A DNA stretch of 64,000 nt from Streptomyces sp. NBC_01451 (GCF_036227485.1 NZ_CP109479.1:9362001-9426000), one strand, 5' to 3'. Counted from the stretch's first letter, positions 45,063 through 54,673 are shown. Made by a program: numbers and translations. The notes: generated by a model not told the origin, from the sequence alone.

Positions 45063-48000
45063 CGGCCCGTCATCCCCTGCTGGCCGCTCAGGAAGGCGTC
45101 TGGACGGGGCAGCGGCTCGACCTGGACAGCCCCGCCTACAACACGGCCGAGTACGTGCACATCCACGGTCCCGTGGACCCGGCCGTCTTCACGGCGGCCC
45201 TGCACCGGGTGGTCGCGGAGACGGAGGCCCTGAACGTCGCCTACGTGGTCGACGACCAGGGGCGGCCCTGGGAGACATCCGCACCGGCCGGCACATGGCG
45301 CCCCCACACGGCCGACCTCACCACCGAGCCCGACCCGCACGCCGCGGCCCTGGCCTGGATGGGCGAGGACATGGCCCGCCCCGTCGACCTCGCGCGCGAC
45401 CGGGTCTTCGGCCATGCCCTGCTGCGGGTCGCACCGGACGAGTACCTCTGGTACCACCGCGTCCACCACATCGCCCTCGACGGCTTCGGCCTGGCACTGG
45501 TCGCCCGCCGGGTCGCCGAGGTCTACACCGCCCTGGCGGCGGGCGAACCGGTGGGGGAGAGCGGCTTCGGCACCCTGGCCTCGGTACGGGACGAGGAACG
45601 CGCGTACCGGGAGTCGCCCCGCTTCGCCACGGATCGCGCCCACTGGACGGACCGGTACGCCGACCGGCCGCCGGTGGCGACCCCGGCCGGCCGCTCGGCC
45701 ATGCCCGCGCACACCTTCCACCGCCGCGTCGTCGACCTCGATCCGGCACGGACCAACACCCTGCGTGCCGTTGCCCGCGACCTCAGGGTCACCTGGTCCG
45801 AGGTCCTGCTGGCGGTCACGGCGGCCCAACTGCACCACGCGACCGGCGCACCGGAGATCGTCCTCAGCCTCCCCACGATGGTCCGCCTCGGATCGGTCTC
45901 CCTGCGCGTGCCGTGCATGGTCCGCAACATCCTGCCGCTGCGCGTCACCGTCACCCGGGCGGACACCCTGCGCGACCTCACCGCCCGGATCTCCCGTGAA
46001 CTCCGCGCCGGCCTTCCGCACCAGCGCTACCGCTACGAACAACTGCGCCGAGACCTCAAACTGGTCGGCGGACAGCGCCGGTTGTCCGGCCCCGGCGTCA
46101 ACATCATGCCCTTCGCGTACGACCTGCGCTTCGCCGGACACCGCAGCACGGTCCACAACATCTCCGCCGGACCCGTCGACGACCTGTCCGTCAACGTCTA
46201 CGACCGCGCCGAGGGCGCGGGCCTGCGCATCGCCGTGGACGCCAACCCCGACCTCTACGACGAGGCAGCCGTCGCCGCACTCCACCAGGGGCTGCTCGCC
46301 CTGCTGGACGATGCCCTCGCCGCCCCCGGTCGGCCCCTCACCGAGCTGCGGACGCGGGAGCCCGTCCCCGTCCTGGACGGCGGCCCGCTGCCCGGCCCGG
46401 CACGCCCGGTGCTCGGGCTGATCGCCGACCGAGCCGCCCGGCGCGGCGGTTCCGTCGCCGTCGAGCACGACGGGCGCAGCATCACGTACGCCGAACTCTT
46501 CGGTGCGGCACGTGACCTCGCCTGCCGGCTGGCCGCCCGTGGGGTGGGCCCCGGGGACCTGGTGGCCGTGGCCCTGCCGCGCGGCATCGACGCGATCACC
46601 GCCGTCCTCGGTGTCCTGCTCGCCGGTGCCGCCTACTGCCCGCTCGACCCGACGGCACCTCCAACACGCAGCGCCGACCTGCTGGCGGACGCCCCGCCCG
46701 CACTGACCCTGACGACCAGCTCCTGCACCGACGTCATGACGGATGTCCCACCGGCGCCCGGCACGGACCGGCCGACCGCTCCGACGCCGGACGACCTGGC
46801 CTACGTCCTGCACACCTCCGGCTCCACCGGCCGACCCAAGGGCGTCGAGACCGGCCACCGGGCCCTCGCCCACTTCGTCGCCGGCGCCACCCACCGATAC
46901 GGCATCCAACGCCACGACCGGGTCCTGCAGTTCGCCCCGCTGCACTTCGACACCAGCGTCGAGGAAATCTTCCTCACCCTGTGCGCGGGCGCCACCCTCG
47001 TCGTCCGCACCGACGACATGACCGACTCGGTCCCCGCATTCCTGGACAGCTGCGCACGACTGCGGATCAGCTTCCTCGACCTGCCCACCGCCTACTGGCA
47101 CGAGGTGGCCTACGCCGTCTCCACGGGTGCCGCGGCCCTGCCCGCCGGGGTGCGCACCGTCGTCATCGGCGGCGAGGCGGCCCTGCCCGAGCGCGTCGAC
47201 CGCTGGCGCAGGACCGTCGGCACATCCGTACGGCTGCTGAACACCTACGGGCCGACCGAGGCCACCGTGGTCGCCACCGTCGCCGACCTCCACGACCCGG
47301 ACCTCGCACCGGGAGACGCGCCCATCGGGCTTCCGCTGCCGGGCACCCGGGCCGCGGTCGTCGGTGGCGAACTCCACCTCCTCGGCGACAACCTGGCCGT
47401 CGGCTACCGGGGAGGCCCGTTTCCGGACACGGCCCGCTTCGCGCCCCTGGACGTGCTCCCCGGAGCACCACGCGCCTACCGCACCGGCGACCGGGTACGG
47501 ATCGGCGACGACGGCCAACTGCGCTACCTGGGCAGAACAGACACCGAGTTCAAGATCAGCGGGCATCGCGTGCATCCCGCCGAGGTCGAGAGCGCGCTCC
47601 TGGCCTGCGCAGGGGTCCGGGACGCCGCCGCCGTGGGACAGGTGCTGAAGGACGGGACGCGTCGGCTCGTCGCGTACGTCGTCCCCGACGGGCCGGACCC
47701 GTCCGCGGCCGGGATCAGGGACCGCCTCCGTACGGCCCTGCCCCCGGCGATGATCCCCTCGGCGATCGAATTCCTGGCCGCCCTGCCCCGGACCGGCTCA
47801 GGAAAGATCGACAGGAAGTCGCTCGCCACACCCGAACCCGCACCCGACCCGGGCGCGCGGACGACCTCACCCGACAGCACACTGGAGCGCACCGTCGCCT
47901 CCGTCTGGCAGCAGGTCCTGGGCCTGGCCTCCGTCACCCCGGACGACGACGTGTTCGACCTCGGCGCCCAGTCGCTCCAGGTCATCCAGGCCGCCAACCG

Positions 48001-49339
48001 CCTCGGCGTCGAACTGGGCCGCGAAGTGAAGGTCGCCCCGCTCTTCCAGCACCCCCGCATCGCCGACCTCGCGCGCTTCCTGCGGGAGCGGACAGGACCG
48101 ACAACTCCCGGCCTGCCGCACACCCTGCTCGCCGACACCGTCCTCGACCCGGACATCCGTCCCGGCGACGGACCCCGAGCCGGCGGAACACCGGAGCGGA
48201 TCCTGCTGACCGGCGCCACCGGATTCGTCGGCGTACACCTGCTGGCACAGCTCCTGGCGGACACGGAGGCGGAGATCGTCTGCACCGTCCGGGCCCCGGG
48301 TCCCGCCGAAGCCACCGCCCGCATCCACCAGGCTCTGAAAGCCCACCGGATCCACCTCTCGGACACCGCACAGAAACGCGTCACGGCACTTCCCGCAGAC
48401 CTCGCCCGCCCCCGACTCGGTCTGACCGGCGAGACGTTCACCGAACTGGCGGCGACCTGCGGTGCGATCCTCCACAATGCGGCGACCGTGAGCATCATGC
48501 GCGACTACGCCACCCTGCGCGCCGCCAACACCGAACCGACCAGGCAACTGCTGCGCATGGCCGCCGTACGCTCGGTGCCCCTCCACTTCGTGTCGACCCT
48601 CTCCGTCGCCCCACCGCTCGCCCTGAGCCCCGAAGTGCCGGAGACGTTCTTCCCGCCGCACCCCGGACTGCGCTACGGCTACCAGCAGTCGAAGTGGGCG
48701 GCCGAACGCCTGCTGGAACAGGCCGCCGAGCGGGGCCTGCCGGTCACCGTCCACCGGCTCGGCCGGATCGTCGGCCCGGCCACGACCGGCTACGTGAACG
48801 AGCGGGACTTCCTGTGGAGCGTGCTGCGCGCCGGGATCCCCGCAGGAATCGTCCCCGAACTGTTCGAGGAGGAGACCTGGACACCCGTCGACCACGTCGC
48901 CCGAGCCCTCGTCCACCTCTGCCTCGGACCGACCAGCGGGGCGACCGTCTTCAACCACGCCACCACCGCCCCGGTGCGCCTGGGCGACGTCTACGACTGG
49001 CTGGAGGACTACGGCTACGCGCTACGGCGCATGCCGCTGGCCCGGTGGAGAACCGAACTCCCGGCATCCTCCGGTGAGGCGGCGACCACACTCGCCTTCT
49101 TCGACTCCTGGGACACGGCCCCGGAGGACTCCGCCGGCCCGGACCTGCGCCTGGGACGGGTGCGCGCCGACAACGTCGTGAACGGCCTGCACGGCAGGGA
49201 CATCACGTGCCCGCCCGCCGACCGGGACCTCGTCTTCCGCTACCTCGACCACTGCGTCACCACCGGCACCCTGCCCGCCCCGGCCGGGCTGAAGAGCCGT
49301 CCGGCAACAACCACGAGTACTGCCTCTGATTGTCCTTGA
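45059..49339 (+). CDS. scoA: ScoA-like NRPS: condensation-adenylation-thiolation-reductase
   Basis: 1426 aa from the GTG at 45059. C: VHHIALDG (HHxxxDG, 136-142). A: LHTSGSTGRPKGVE (about 582), NTYGPTEAT (about 727), YRTGDRVRIGDDG and SGHRVHPAEVE. My alignment to GrsA gives pocket residues D-T-E-D-V-G-T-V-V-K; the acidic E and D suit a basic substrate such as Lys or Orn. T: DLGAQSLQVI (Ser about 971). R: RILLTGATGFVGVH (about 1048) and YQQSKWAAE (about 1207). ScoA and Rv0101 acylate Lys with isocyano acids and release it reductively as aldehyde or alcohol. Confidence 0.93.
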   Translation: MTARHPLLAAQEGVWTGQRLDLDSPAYNTAEYVHIHGPVDPAVFTAALHRVVAETEALNVAYVVDDQGRPWETSAPAGTWRPHTADLTTEPDPHAAALAWMGEDMARPVDLARDRVFGHALLRVAPDEYLWYHRVHHIALDGFGLALVARRVAEVYTALAAGEPVGESGFGTLASVRDEERAYRESPRFATDRAHWTDRYADRPPVATPAGRSAMPAHTFHRRVVDLDPARTNTLRAVARDLRVTWSEVLLAVTAAQLHHATGAPEIVLSLPTMVRLGSVSLRVPCMVRNILPLRVTVTRADTLRDLTARISRELRAGLPHQRYRYEQLRRDLKLVGGQRRLSGPGVNIMPFAYDLRFAGHRSTVHNISAGPVDDLSVNVYDRAEGAGLRIAVDANPDLYDEAAVAALHQGLLALLDDALAAPGRPLTELRTREPVPVLDGGPLPGPARPVLGLIADRAARRGGSVAVEHDGRSITYAELFGAARDLACRLAARGVGPGDLVAVALPRGIDAITAVLGVLLAGAAYCPLDPTAPPTRSADLLADAPPALTLTTSSCTDVMTDVPPAPGTDRPTAPTPDDLAYVLHTSGSTGRPKGVETGHRALAHFVAGATHRYGIQRHDRVLQFAPLHFDTSVEEIFLTLCAGATLVVRTDDMTDSVPAFLDSCARLRISFLDLPTAYWHEVAYAVSTGAAALPAGVRTVVIGGEAALPERVDRWRRTVGTSVRLLNTYGPTEATVVATVADLHDPDLAPGDAPIGLPLPGTRAAVVGGELHLLGDNLAVGYRGGPFPDTARFAPLDVLPGAPRAYRTGDRVRIGDDGQLRYLGRTDTEFKISGHRVHPAEVESALLACAGVRDAAAVGQVLKDGTRRLVAYVVPDGPDPSAAGIRDRLRTALPPAMIPSAIEFLAALPRTGSGKIDRKSLATPEPAPDPGARTTSPDSTLERTVASVWQQVLGLASVTPDDDVFDLGAQSLQVIQAANRLGVELGREVKVAPLFQHPRIADLARFLRERTGPTTPGLPHTLLADTVLDPDIRPGDGPRAGGTPERILLTGATGFVGVHLLAQLLADTEAEIVCTVRAPGPAEATARIHQALKAHRIHLSDTAQKRVTALPADLARPRLGLTGETFTELAATCGAILHNAATVSIMRDYATLRAANTEPTRQLLRMAAVRSVPLHFVSTLSVAPPLALSPEVPETFFPPHPGLRYGYQQSKWAAERLLEQAAERGLPVTVHRLGRIVGPATTGYVNERDFLWSVLRAGIPAGIVPELFEEETWTPVDHVARALVHLCLGPTSGATVFNHATTAPVRLGDVYDWLEDYGYALRRMPLARWRTELPASSGEAATTLAFFDSWDTAPEDSAGPDLRLGRVRADNVVNGLHGRDITCPPADRDLVFRYLDHCVTTGTLPAPAGLKSRPATTTSTASDCP

Positions 49340-50106
49340 CCGCCTCGCGTCCCAATTCGCGCGCCAGATGGGTGTGTCAGGGGTCTATGAAGGCGTGGGG
49401 TCGATTCCGGGTCGATGCGTCTGCCCGGCAAACGGCAGTATCTCTGGAAGGCCGGGTAGTCCCGTGCTGAGAGTTGGCGATCGGTGAACCAGGACCGGCT
49501 CCGCCTCGAACAGAATCAGTTGTCCTTCAACGGGTTCCCTCCCGGCTTCGTCCACCGCAGCATCCCGGCAACCGATCTGACGATCGAGCACATGGGCGGC
49601 CCCGCGGCCAATCCGCGGCTGGTGGTCGAGGCGCTCGGCGCCCACTCGCCGCCGACACGCCCACGCTCGTGGTGGTGACGCCGTGGACGCTGAACGGGCT
49701 GATCTTCCCGCCTGACGACACCTTCCCCGACGAACTCACGATCGCCGGGCGACGCCGTCCCGTGTACGTCACCGAGTTGGCACCCCTCGGCCGGTACCGC
49801 TCGGTCAACCTCGTCGGCTGCGTATCGGGGCTGTCAGGACCGGAACCCGCCCGCACGCTCGCCCGGTCCTGGGCGGAACCACTGTGTGCGGCCGTGGAAA
49901 CGGCGCGGACCGCACACCCCCGAGCCCCCCCGGTGAGCAGCCGTGCCGCATGTGTCCACAAGATTCACGGCATCGCCCAGGGGCGCGCTTACGGCCGTTC
50001 GCCCACCAACTCGCGGGCTATCCGGGCGAGGACGGCTCGGCCGCCCGTGCACCCCGCGGCGGGGCACGCTGCCGGCAGCGGATGCAGGCGCTCGCTCGAC
50101 GGTACG
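49340..50106 (+). pseudogene. Frameshifted remnant resembling a HybE-type chaperone gene, in ~770 bases without intact gene
   Basis: From a GTG at about 49484 a plus frame reads DRLRLEQNQLSFNGFPPGFV and ANPRLVVEALGAH. After a shift near 49640 the next frame reads TPTLVVVTPWTLNGLIFPPD, RRPVYVTELAPLGRYRSVNL. The block ANPxLxVEA ... LVxxTPWxxNxxxxP is like the [NiFe]-hydrogenase assembly protein HybE. The break makes it non-functional. No hydrogenase genes are nearby. Nothing else is supported up to 50106. Confidence 0.45.
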
Positions 50107-50511
50107 TCAGCTGTCCGCGTCGGCTGCGGTGAGGGTGGCGAGTGCGGCGTCGAGGCGGTGGGTGGCTTCCTCGGCGACGGGGCGCAGGGCGTCGAGTCCG
50201 GTGAGGGCGACCATGGTGTTCGGGTCGAGTGCCTGTACGGCGGTGAGGTCTCCGTCGCGGCGGACGACGACGTTGCAGGGCAGCAGCAGGCCGATGGTGC
50301 GGTCGGTCTCCAGGGCGCGGTGGGCAAGGGGCGGGTTGCAGGCGCCGAGGATGACGTAGTCCTCCATGTCGTGGTCGAGCTTCGCCTTGAGCGTGGCGGT
50401 GACGTCGATCTCGGTGAGGATGCCGAAACCCTGCGCGGCGAGGGCTTCGCGGACGCGGCTGACGGTGGTGGCGAAGTCGCTGTCGAGGTGCACTGTGCGG
50501 TCGTAACGCAT
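50107..50511 (-). CDS. DUF302 protein of the persulfide module
   Basis: 134 aa. The pattern TVSRVREALAAQGFGILTEI, DVTATLKAKL, YVILGACNPPLAHRALE and IGLLLPCNVVVRRD is the DUF302 fold, with two conserved Cys (GACNPP and LPCNV). DUF302 proteins recur with sulfide, thiosulfate and persulfide genes. It is divergent from the persulfide-dioxygenase gene with two operators in between, so it is part of the same regulon. Biochemical role unknown. Confidence 0.85.
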   Translation of the reverse strand: MRYDRTVHLDSDFATTVSRVREALAAQGFGILTEIDVTATLKAKLDHDMEDYVILGACNPPLAHRALETDRTIGLLLPCNVVVRRDGDLTAVQALDPNTMVALTGLDALRPVAEEATHRLDAALATLTAADADS

Positions 50512-50612
50512 GGCGATGACCTTTCTCGTCGGTTCGCGTGGCATGGGACGGCTGCCCGGCCGTGTGCGAGTCACTCGTGAAGCGTTTCCCGGAGTTTCCC
50601 TGCCCGTGGAAA

Positions 50613-50626
50613 TACCCCCGGGGGTA
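50613..50626. promoter_or_regulatory. CstR-type operator 1 (TACCC-CCGG-GGGTA)
   Basis: Perfect 14-bp palindrome in the gap between the DUF302 gene (-) and the dioxygenase gene (+). Confidence 0.8.
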
Positions 50627-50647
50627 CTAGTGTTACGGTCGTAAGCA

Positions 50648-50661
50648 TACCCCCCGGGGTA
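50648..50661. promoter_or_regulatory. CstR-type operator 2 (TACCC-CCCG-GGGTA)
   Basis: Second site in the same divergent gap, ending 25 bases before the GTG at 50687. Confidence 0.8.
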
Positions 50662-50686
50662 ATTCATCGTTGGAAGGGAGTACCGC

Positions 50687-52054
50687 GTGTTCTTCGTCGA
50701 CACGATCGAGGTGTCAGGGCTCGGCAACCGCAGCTATCTCGCGGGCGGTGAGCGGACGGCGGTGGCGGTCGACCCGCCCCGCGACGTCGACCAGGTGATC
50801 GCGGCAGCGGCGCGGCGGGGCGTGCGGATCTCGCACGTCGTCGAGACCCATGTCCACAACGACTACGTCACCGGCGGTCTGGAACTGGCCCGGATCACGG
50901 GCGCCGCCTACCTCGTCCCTGCCGGGGCCAGGGTCTCCTTCGCACGTATACCGGTACAGGACGGCGACCGCGCGGAGATCGACGCCGATGCCGGGCTGAC
51001 CCTGCGCGCCGTGGCGACGCCCGGCCACACCCCGCACCACACCTCCTATGCGCTGGAGGGGAACGGCACGGCGGTCGCGGTGTTCACCGGGGGCTCGCTG
51101 CTGATCGGCACGGTGGGCCGCCCGGATCTCGTGGAGCCTCGGCTGACCGAACAGCTCGCCCGCGCCCAGCACGCCTCCGCACACCGTCTCGCCGCCGAAC
51201 TGCCCGACGAGACCGAGGTGTTGCCCACGCACGGCTTCGGCAGCTTCTGCTCGTCCTCGCAGGCTGAGGGCGGTGACACGACCATCGGCAAGGAGAAGGC
51301 GTCCAATGAGGCCTTCACCCGGGACGTGGACACCTTCGTCGCCGGCCTCCTGGCCGGGCTGGACGACATCCCCGCCTATTACACGCACATGGGTCCGGCC
51401 AACGCCGCTGGACCCGCGCCCGTCGACCTGACCCCGCCCGCCGTCGCGGATGCCGAGGAGATAGCCGCCCGGCTGGCAGCGGGGGAGTGGGTGGTGGACC
51501 TGCGCAACCGTGTCGCCTTCGCCGAAGGGCACGTGTCCGGCTCGTTCAACTTCGAGGCCGAGGGACAGCTCGCCACGTATCTGGCCTGGCTGATCCCGTG
51601 GGGCAAGCCCGTGACGCTGCTGGCCGAGTCACGCGAGCAGCTCGCCGCCGCCCAGCGCGAACTGGTCCGGGTCGGTATCGACCGCCCCGCCGCCGCGGCC
51701 ACCGGCGCACCGGCCGAGTGGGTGCCCGAGGGTGTGGCATCAGCCTCCTTCCGGCGTGCGACGTTCGCCGACCTCGCGGTTCGGCGTCCTGTGGAGGGCG
51801 TCGTCGTTCTCGATGTGCGACGCGGCTCGGAGCGGGCGGCCGGGTACATCGAGGGCTCGGTCCACATCCCGGTCCACGCTCTGCACCGCCGCCTCGGGGA
51901 GGTTCCCGCCGGTGAGGTGTGGGTGCACTGCGCGGGCGGGATGCGTGCCGCGATCGCCGCCTCGCTGCTGGACGCGGCCGGTCGCGAGGTCGTTGCCGTG
52001 GACGACGCCTTCGACGCGGCGGAGAAGGCGGGACTCACCGTACGGACGCCCTGA
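50687..52054 (+). CDS. CstB-like persulfide dioxygenase-rhodanese fusion
   Basis: 455 aa. N-terminal metallo-beta-lactamase fold: ETHVHNDYVTGG (His55, His57, Asp59), TPGHTPHH (His114), GRPDLVEP (Asp147), PTHGFGSFC (His182), as in ETHE1-type persulfide dioxygenases. Two rhodanese-like domains follow: the first (VDLRNRVAFAEGHVSGSFNF) lacks the catalytic Cys, the second is complete (VLDVRRGSERAAGYIEG ... VHCAGGMRAA). S. aureus CstB has the same three-domain plan and oxidises persulfides to thiosulfate. GAAGGGAG precedes the GTG. Two operators lie upstream. Confidence 0.9.
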   Translation: MFFVDTIEVSGLGNRSYLAGGERTAVAVDPPRDVDQVIAAAARRGVRISHVVETHVHNDYVTGGLELARITGAAYLVPAGARVSFARIPVQDGDRAEIDADAGLTLRAVATPGHTPHHTSYALEGNGTAVAVFTGGSLLIGTVGRPDLVEPRLTEQLARAQHASAHRLAAELPDETEVLPTHGFGSFCSSSQAEGGDTTIGKEKASNEAFTRDVDTFVAGLLAGLDDIPAYYTHMGPANAAGPAPVDLTPPAVADAEEIAARLAAGEWVVDLRNRVAFAEGHVSGSFNFEAEGQLATYLAWLIPWGKPVTLLAESREQLAAAQRELVRVGIDRPAAAATGAPAEWVPEGVASASFRRATFADLAVRRPVEGVVVLDVRRGSERAAGYIEGSVHIPVHALHRRLGEVPAGEVWVHCAGGMRAAIAASLLDAAGREVVAVDDAFDAAEKAGLTVRTP

Positions 52055-52123
52055 CGGCATCGGGCGCGGTAGGCGTCCCGCCGATCTTCACTGCCGACAT
52101 GGAAACAGGAGCGAGAAATCGAC

Positions 52124-52513
52124 ATGAGCATCTTCCGACGAGAACGGGGCGGCGCGGGCCGCGTGAGCGTGCAGGAGGCGGCCCTGCGCACCGGGCACGG
52201 CGACGCCGCCGGTAGCGGCGGTGACGCCGTGCTGCTGGATGTGCGCGAGCCGTACGAGTGGCAGGCGGGCCACGCCCCCCGAGCCGTGCATCTGCCGCTG
52301 TCGGCGCTGGCCGCCGGGGCGGGGCTGCCGGCGCACGCGCAGGCGCGGCCCCTGGTCGTGATCTGCCGCTCCGGCAACCGCTCCCGGCAAGCCGCGGAAC
52401 TGTTGGCCACTCGCGGCGCGGAGGCCGTGGACGTGATCGGCGGTATGCGTGACTGGGCGGAGGCGGGGCTGCCGGTGCTGGATCCGCAGGGCGGGATCGG
52501 CATCGTCGCGTGA
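52124..52513 (+). CDS. Single-domain rhodanese sulfurtransferase
   Basis: 129 aa. Rhodanese fold with VLLDVREPYEWQAGHAPRAV and the catalytic loop VVICRSGNRSRQAAE (Cys). The C-terminal GGMRDWAEAGLPV is typical. It overlaps the TSUP transporter gene by GTGA and follows the dioxygenase-rhodanese gene by ~70 bases, so all three are probably one operon. Confidence 0.9.
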   Translation: MSIFRRERGGAGRVSVQEAALRTGHGDAAGSGGDAVLLDVREPYEWQAGHAPRAVHLPLSALAAGAGLPAHAQARPLVVICRSGNRSRQAAELLATRGAEAVDVIGGMRDWAEAGLPVLDPQGGIGIVA

Positions 52514-53256
52514 GCACTCTCATACTCGCCCTGGCCGCCGGGGCGGTCATCGGTCTCGCGCTCGGTGCGCTCGGGGGCGGCGGCAGTGTGCTTGCTGTGC
52601 CCGCCCTGATCTATCTGCTCGGTTTCAGTCCGGTCGGGGCGACGACCGCGAGTCTGGTCATCGTCACGCTCACCTCGGTCACCGCGCTGGTCGCGCACGC
52701 CCGCGACGGGAACGTCCGCTGGCGTACGGGGCTGCTGTTCGCGGCGGGCGGGATCGGCCCGGCGATGCTGGGCGGCGCGCTCGCCGGACGTATCCCGGCC
52801 GCCGTGCTGACAGCGGCGTTCGCCGTGGTCGCGGGCGCGGCCGCCCTACGCATGCTGCGGTCCCGGCCAGCCGCGGAGGGCACCGTGACGGTGCGGCCGG
52901 GGCGGGTGGCGGCAGCCGGTGGCGGGCTCGGCGCGGTCACCGGTGTCCTCGGCGTCGGCGGCGGCTTCCTCGCCGTACCCGCGCTGGTGAGTGTGCTGGG
53001 CCTGCGGATGCGGAACGCGGTGGGCACCAGCCTGCTGGTCATCACCGTCAACTCGCTGGCCGCGCTGACGACCCGGGCCGGGACGGTCGAGGGTCTGGAC
53101 TGGGCGGTCGTCGGACCGTTCGTCGCGGCTGCGATTCTTGGGGCATGGGACGGCAAGCGGCTGTCCGTGAAGGTCTCGGGACACACGCTTCAGCGGATCT
53201 TCGCGCTGGCGCTGCTGGCGGTGGCGGCCTTCATGCTGATCGATGCGCTGCTGTGA
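52510..53256 (+). CDS. TSUP/TauE-SafE-family sulfur anion exporter
   Basis: 248 aa with about 7-8 hydrophobic helices. TSUP signature [20 protein letters not shown] near the start and its repeat [20 protein letters not shown] in the second half. Family members export sulfite or thiosulfate-like anions. Next to a persulfide dioxygenase it would remove the sulfite/thiosulfate formed. GTG start overlaps the rhodanese stop. Confidence 0.9.
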   Translation: MSTLILALAAGAVIGLALGALGGGGSVLAVPALIYLLGFSPVGATTASLVIVTLTSVTALVAHARDGNVRWRTGLLFAAGGIGPAMLGGALAGRIPAAVLTAAFAVVAGAAALRMLRSRPAAEGTVTVRPGRVAAAGGGLGAVTGVLGVGGGFLAVPALVSVLGLRMRNAVGTSLLVITVNSLAALTTRAGTVEGLDWAVVGPFVAAAILGAWDGKRLSVKVSGHTLQRIFALALLAVAAFMLIDALL

Positions 53257-53277
53257 CGGCCGCCGCGGCGAGAGCCC

Positions 53278-53574
<297 letters not shown>

Positions 53575-53582
53575 TCAGAAAA

Positions 53583-53596
53583 TACCCCTAGGGGTA
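53583..53596. promoter_or_regulatory. CstR-type operator 3 (TACCC-CTAG-GGGTA)
   Basis: Perfect palindrome between cstR (-) and the rhodanese-membrane gene (+). Confidence 0.85.
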
Positions 53597-53646
53597 CTGT
53601 GCGTCCCGGTTCGGGACCATGTCGACCATTAAGGATCACACCTGTC

Positions 53647-54234
53647 ATGACCAGCTCTCCCGCCCCCGTCACCCTCGCCACCGAGCAGGCCCGCATCCGG
53701 CTGCACGAGCTCACCGTCATCGATGTGCGCACGCCGGCCGAGTACGCCTCCGGTCATCTGCCCGGCGCCCTGAACATCCCCCTGGACCACGTCAGGCACG
53801 CGCTGCCGGAGATACGCCACGCTTCCGATCGGGGTGACATCCTCGTCGTGTGCGCCTCGGGCGCCCGCTCCGAGAACGCCTGCAAGCTCCTGGCCGAGCA
53901 GGGTGTACCGACCGCCACCCTCTCCGGTGGCACCGGCGCCTGGGCCGCCGAGGGGCACGACCTGCACACCCCGGCGGCCTGCGACACGCGGGCCGGCTGG
54001 AGCATGGAGCGACAGGTGCGCTTCACCGCCGGCACGGTGGTGCTCCTGGGGCTCCTCCTCGGCCTGCTCGTGCACCCGGCTCTCCTGCTGATCTCGGCCG
54101 GTATCGCGGGTGGCCTGGTCTTCTCCGCCCTCACCAACACCTGTGGCATGGCGGCCGTGCTCGGCAAGCTGCCGTACAACCGCCCGCGCGCGGCCGATCT
54201 CGACGCCGTGTTGGCCGCTCTGCGCAGCCGCTGA
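53647..54234 (+). CDS. Membrane-anchored rhodanese (rhodanese-DUF2892 fusion)
   Basis: 195 aa. Rhodanese domain: VIDVRTPAEYASGHLPGALN, catalytic Cys69 in VVCASGARSENACKLL, SGGTGAWAAEGHDL. The C-terminal part has two hydrophobic helices (FTAGTVVLLGLLLGLLVHPA, LLISAGIAGGLVFSAL) with NTCGMAAVLGKLPYNR, the DUF2892 signature. It would carry sulfane sulfur at the membrane. It is divergent from cstR across operator 3. Confidence 0.9.
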   Translation: MTSSPAPVTLATEQARIRLHELTVIDVRTPAEYASGHLPGALNIPLDHVRHALPEIRHASDRGDILVVCASGARSENACKLLAEQGVPTATLSGGTGAWAAEGHDLHTPAACDTRAGWSMERQVRFTAGTVVLLGLLLGLLVHPALLLISAGIAGGLVFSALTNTCGMAAVLGKLPYNRPRAADLDAVLAALRSR

Positions 54235-54280
54235 ACCCGCGCTCCAGGGCGCCTGGGGGGACTCCATGGAGCCCTGGACG

Positions 54281-54652
54281 TCAGTTCGCTCCGGCCGAGC
54301 CCGCGGCGGCCTTCCGGCGCACGTCGTCCATGTCGACGGCCCTGATCTTTCCGATGAGCTCCTCCAGTGCCTGCGGCGGCAGGGCACCCGGCTCGGCGTA
54401 CAGGACCGTCCGGTCGCGGACGGCCATCAGGGTGGGGATGGAGGAGATGCGGAAACCCGCGGCGAGTTCGGGCTGTGCCTCGGTGTCGACCTTGCCGAAG
54501 ACGATGTCCGGATGCCGCTCGGCCGCCTTGTCGTAGACGGGGGCGAAACGGCGGCACGGTCCGCACCAGGCGGCCCAGAAGTCGATCAGCACGATCTCCG
54601 AACCGGTGACGGTCTCCTCGAAGTTGTCCTTGGTCAGTTCTACGGTGGGCAT
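54281..54652 (-). CDS. trxA: Thioredoxin
   Basis: 123 aa. Active site WAAWCGPCRRFAP (Cys30, Cys33), cis-Pro in ISSIPTLMAV. The ~20-residue C-terminal tail after the thioredoxin fold is an addition. An operator lies 22 bases before the ATG. A dedicated thioredoxin in a persulfide regulon probably reduces persulfidated proteins or regenerates the rhodaneses. Confidence 0.92.
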   Translation of the reverse strand: MPTVELTKDNFEETVTGSEIVLIDFWAAWCGPCRRFAPVYDKAAERHPDIVFGKVDTEAQPELAAGFRISSIPTLMAVRDRTVLYAEPGALPPQALEELIGKIRAVDMDDVRRKAAAGSAGAN

Positions 54653-54673
54653 GCTTTCCGGTCTCCTCTCATA

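Noticed and set aside
45044..47575. An 843-codon open frame antisense to the NRPS
   Set aside because: It is a GC-bias mirror of the coding strand, Val/Gly/Arg-rich, without any motif; the plus-strand NRPS motifs are unmistakable.
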